A stretch of 46,881 nt of DNA from Heterostelium multicystogenum (lineage: Eukaryota > Evosea > Eumycetozoa > Acytosteliales > Acytosteliaceae). This document shows positions 44,836 through 46,881 of this stretch, piece by piece. The notes under the pieces were generated by a model that made no database searches, was not told the DNA's origin, and worked only from the letters and a program-made list of their open reading frames with translations. The DNA lies in the NCBI GenBank assembly GCA_003667245.1, contig RCNN01000354.1, positions 1-46,881 of the forward strand. Direction: 5' to 3'. Made by a program: the position numbers and the translations under genes. Position 1 is the first letter of the stretch. Every line of letters starts with the position of its first letter.

Positions 44836-46881
44836 TCCATCTATTAAGCCTAGGATTATCCAGATCAGACTGAGAATCGTAAATTAGATTCTTGTGGTCC
44901 GTGTGCAGTACGAACGGTCGGTCTTTGAGCATATAACCATATCTAGTGACGGCATGAATGACCGCCAGTAACTCCCTGTCTCTGGCACTGTAGTTTCTTT
45001 GTGCTGAGTCAAACTTTCTAGAATCGAATATGACTGGACGTAAGTTGTCGTTGTCGTCGTGCTGAGCAATCATCAAACCAGAACCAACATCCGAGGCATC
45101 CGTATACACATGGGAACGTCTTCTTATAGTTGGGTGACATCAAGCATCTAGAGGAGCAAAGTTCAGCTTTGATGTCGTTGAAGTCTGCAACCTCCTGATC
45201 AGTGAGATTGAGCTTCTTGTTTTTAGAAGATATCGTGTTTGTGAGTCGCGCAAGTTTGTTCACCTTTACGATCTAAATATCTCCTGTAATGATTGACAGC
45301 ACCAATGAATGATCTCATTTCTTTAACAGTGGTGGGAACAGTTCTGTTTAGAATACCTTGTACAGTGTTGTACAAAGGCTTTAATACCATTGTCGGATAA
45401 CATATGACCAGCGTAGGAAACAGACGTCTTGAACAAGTGACATTTAGATTTAGCAATGTAGACGTCGTTTTTATCGAGTAGGTCGAGTACTGCTTTGACG
45501 TGTTGTTCATGTTCGGCAACTGACTTAGAGAAGATGAGAATGTCATCAAACATATACTCTGACGAATCCTTTTCTCACGAGAGGATCGAGTATGTGCTGC
45601 AGCCATCTGTTGAAGTAAGCAGGGCTGTTCTTTAAGCCGAAACAAGGTCTAGTGAACATATAGAGTTTTCCATTAGCCGAGAATGCTGTGTACCTTCTAA
45701 GACGCCTTATTAAGAAGCATTTGATAAAAGCCGCTCTTGGCGTATGACGCGGAGAAAACCTTGGCTCCGCTTATAGATTCAATGATGTCATCGAGTCTTT
45801 CCATAGGATACACATAATCGAGAGTGAGTGAATTAAGATGTTTGAAATCAATAACCATCCTCTCTTTAGACGTGCCTTTGTTGGCGAAAAAATGGCGGTG
45901 AACAGAATTCAGTATTAGGTGGAGCTTCTTCCACCACGCCTATATCCAAGAGCTTGGCAACCTCCGCTGAAATCTTAGCTTCGAGTTCAGGTGATCTTCT
46001 CTCCGTGCTTGATATATTAAAAGATTTCGCATTCTCTTTGAGGATGATATCCATATTGAACTTCTTCCCTGTCCGGAGAGTGGTTGTCTGGCAGCTTGTC
46101 CACGATGATTCTCTTATAAAGTTCGAGAATAGCGACTGCCATACGTTCGAGCTCTGGATCTGATGATGAGAAGAAAGGTTCGTCGTCTTCGTACACTTCA
46201 TCATCAGGTACACTACGATCCTCCGTAAGATCCACGTTGTCGTGCGTGTGATCGTCCACCGGAACACTATCATTTGTGTTATCGACATCCGGGACGGAAT
46301 CGTGTGTAACCTCGACCTCGGGCGTCGTAACCTGAGGTGGGTCTTCGGAGACTACTGTATCAAGTGACTCCGGCGGATCTTTATCATTGTTGACGATTTC
46401 TGAGGCTGTATTAAGATCAGGTTTTACAGCTGCGTCGACCTTCGCTGGTGGAGTAGGCGCAGACGCTACCGCCACCACAGACCTCGGATTAACTTTCGTC
46501 AAATCGTGCTTGGTAAAGTTCCTAAGTACCAGTGTTCTAGGTGCTCCTTTAGAGACAGAAATGACCGGTAACTTGGCAAAAAAGCTAGCTTCTTCTTTTT
46601 GCCCATCTAGCCAAACTGGAATTGCTAGATGCGGCACCTCATCAAAGAGGTGTGCTATGGGACCCATTAAACCGAAGAGGTTATTTCCGATAATGATCCC
46701 ATGGGTTGTTCTTCACCACGAACATTTTGGAGTTGATCGTGATGGGATAGTTAATATTAATCAATGGTACCAGGCATGGTCACCTTAACATTGGTGTAGG
46801 AGTTTGGCGTAGAAACCCTGCACCTGCGCGATAGGCTTTAAGATACTCTCGGCATGGAGATTTCGATAAGCCTAATAGTGG
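43324..46881 (-). CDS. Retrotransposon pol polyprotein (partial, frameshifted)
   Basis: From the window edge: a protease-like end (PWDIIIGNNLFGLMG frame, about 46700) and VPHLAIPVWLDGQ; a hydrophilic acidic spacer (about 46560-46150) with repeated VPD/VDD.T.D units; the approach to RT (SPELEAKISAEVAKLLDIGV, VEEAPP); RT; RNase H; integrase; chromodomain; stop at 43324. Frame changes occur near 46720, 46080, 45890, 45700, 45650, 45555, 45370, 45270, 45100, 44850, 44095 and 43850. The polyprotein gives enzymes that copy the element RNA into DNA and insert it. Confidence 0.85.
44830..45110 (-). other. RNase H domain
   Basis: MYTDASDVGSGLMIAQ supplies the first aspartate, SARDRELLAVIHAVTRYGYM the glutamate and FVLHTDHKNLIY the next aspartate. 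This matches the Ty3/gypsy RNase H pattern and follows RT directly. Confidence 0.85.
45323..46000 (-). other. Reverse transcriptase domain region
   Basis: Blocks: LLDIGVVEEAPP (entry), MVIDFKHLNSLTL and YPMERLDDIIESISGAKVFS (about 45860-45760), and the catalytic box. In the printed frame the box is EYMFDDILIFS (about 45555-45525). The upstream frame runs FVRVYV into the same place, so one surplus T explains the odd YMFDD against the family's YxDD. Downstream HVKAVLDLLDKNDVYIAKSK is the usual Ty3 thumb approach. Confidence 0.8.

Larger units (their letters stand above)
42910..46881 (-). mobile_element. Ty3/gypsy chromovirus-type LTR retrotransposon (Skipper-like), 5'-truncated by window
   Basis: On the minus strand the order is protease-like, reverse transcriptase, RNase H, integrase, chromodomain, then a polypurine tract and an LTR-like sequence beginning TG. 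This is the pol order of Ty3/gypsy elements, and the C-terminal chromodomain places it with chromoviruses such as Skipper of D. discoideum. Gag and the 5' LTR lie past 46881. GC content is clearly higher than in neighbouring intergenic DNA. The coding part carries several frameshifts, so as read it could not make an intact Pol, although these may be sequence errors as elsewhere in the window. The left boundary is approximate because no second LTR is available for comparison. Confidence 0.85.

Noticed and set aside
1..46881. CRISPR array, rRNA or bacterial operon
   Set aside because: No regularly spaced direct repeats, no rRNA-like sequence, and spliced eukaryotic gene structure throughout.

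Overview
The window looks like draft nuclear DNA from a social amoeba (Dictyostelia). Intergenic DNA is very A/T-rich, introns are short with GTAAGT/GTATGT donors, proteins carry Q/N/S tracts, and several families are typical of the group: an F-box-like FNIP-repeat protein, a TKL kinase, a RasGEF fusion, a Rab32-type GTPase and a Skipper-like chromovirus. Almost every conserved gene is broken by single-base indels, often in homopolymers, while each remains recognisable end to end. I read these as sequence errors in a draft assembly, not mass pseudogenisation. Gene boundaries below are therefore spans that cross frameshifts.

Layout: 1-1600 (+) 3' part of a lysosomal alpha-mannosidase; 1666-3261 (+) tyrosyl-DNA phosphodiesterase-like; 3356-8188 (-) large MORN-repeat/TKL kinase; 9148-10216 (-) DUF676 serine esterase; 11206-11739 (+) small profilin-like protein; 13254-17269 (+) RCC1-DH-RasGEF fusion; 17516-18256 (-) unknown three-exon gene; 18459-21086 (-) GH3 beta-glucosidase; 22872-24645 (-) cytoplasmic dynein light intermediate chain; 26411-27899 (+) FNIP-repeat protein; 28151-28941 (+) ParB-like nuclease-family protein; 29124-30939 (-) multi-spanning membrane purple-acid-phosphatase-like protein; 32323-33090 (-) Rab32-like GTPase; 34447-36306 (-) ORC4; 37442-41940 (+) Sin3 corepressor; 42100-42840 orphan coding-like fragments; about 42910-46881 (-) a chromodomain Ty3/gypsy retrotransposon whose 5' part (gag, 5' LTR) lies beyond the window.

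The genes are unrelated housekeeping, signalling and lysosomal loci, not a pathway cluster. The points most worth a second look are the RCC1-DH-RasGEF fusion, the MORN-to-kinase protein, the loss of the Walker A lysine in the dynein light intermediate chain, the membrane-anchored phosphatase, the bacterial-type ParB-like protein, the chromovirus next to sin3 with a 62-bp duplication in its presumed LTR, and several near-perfect palindromes in intergenic DNA. I found no CRISPR array, convincing tRNA or rRNA.
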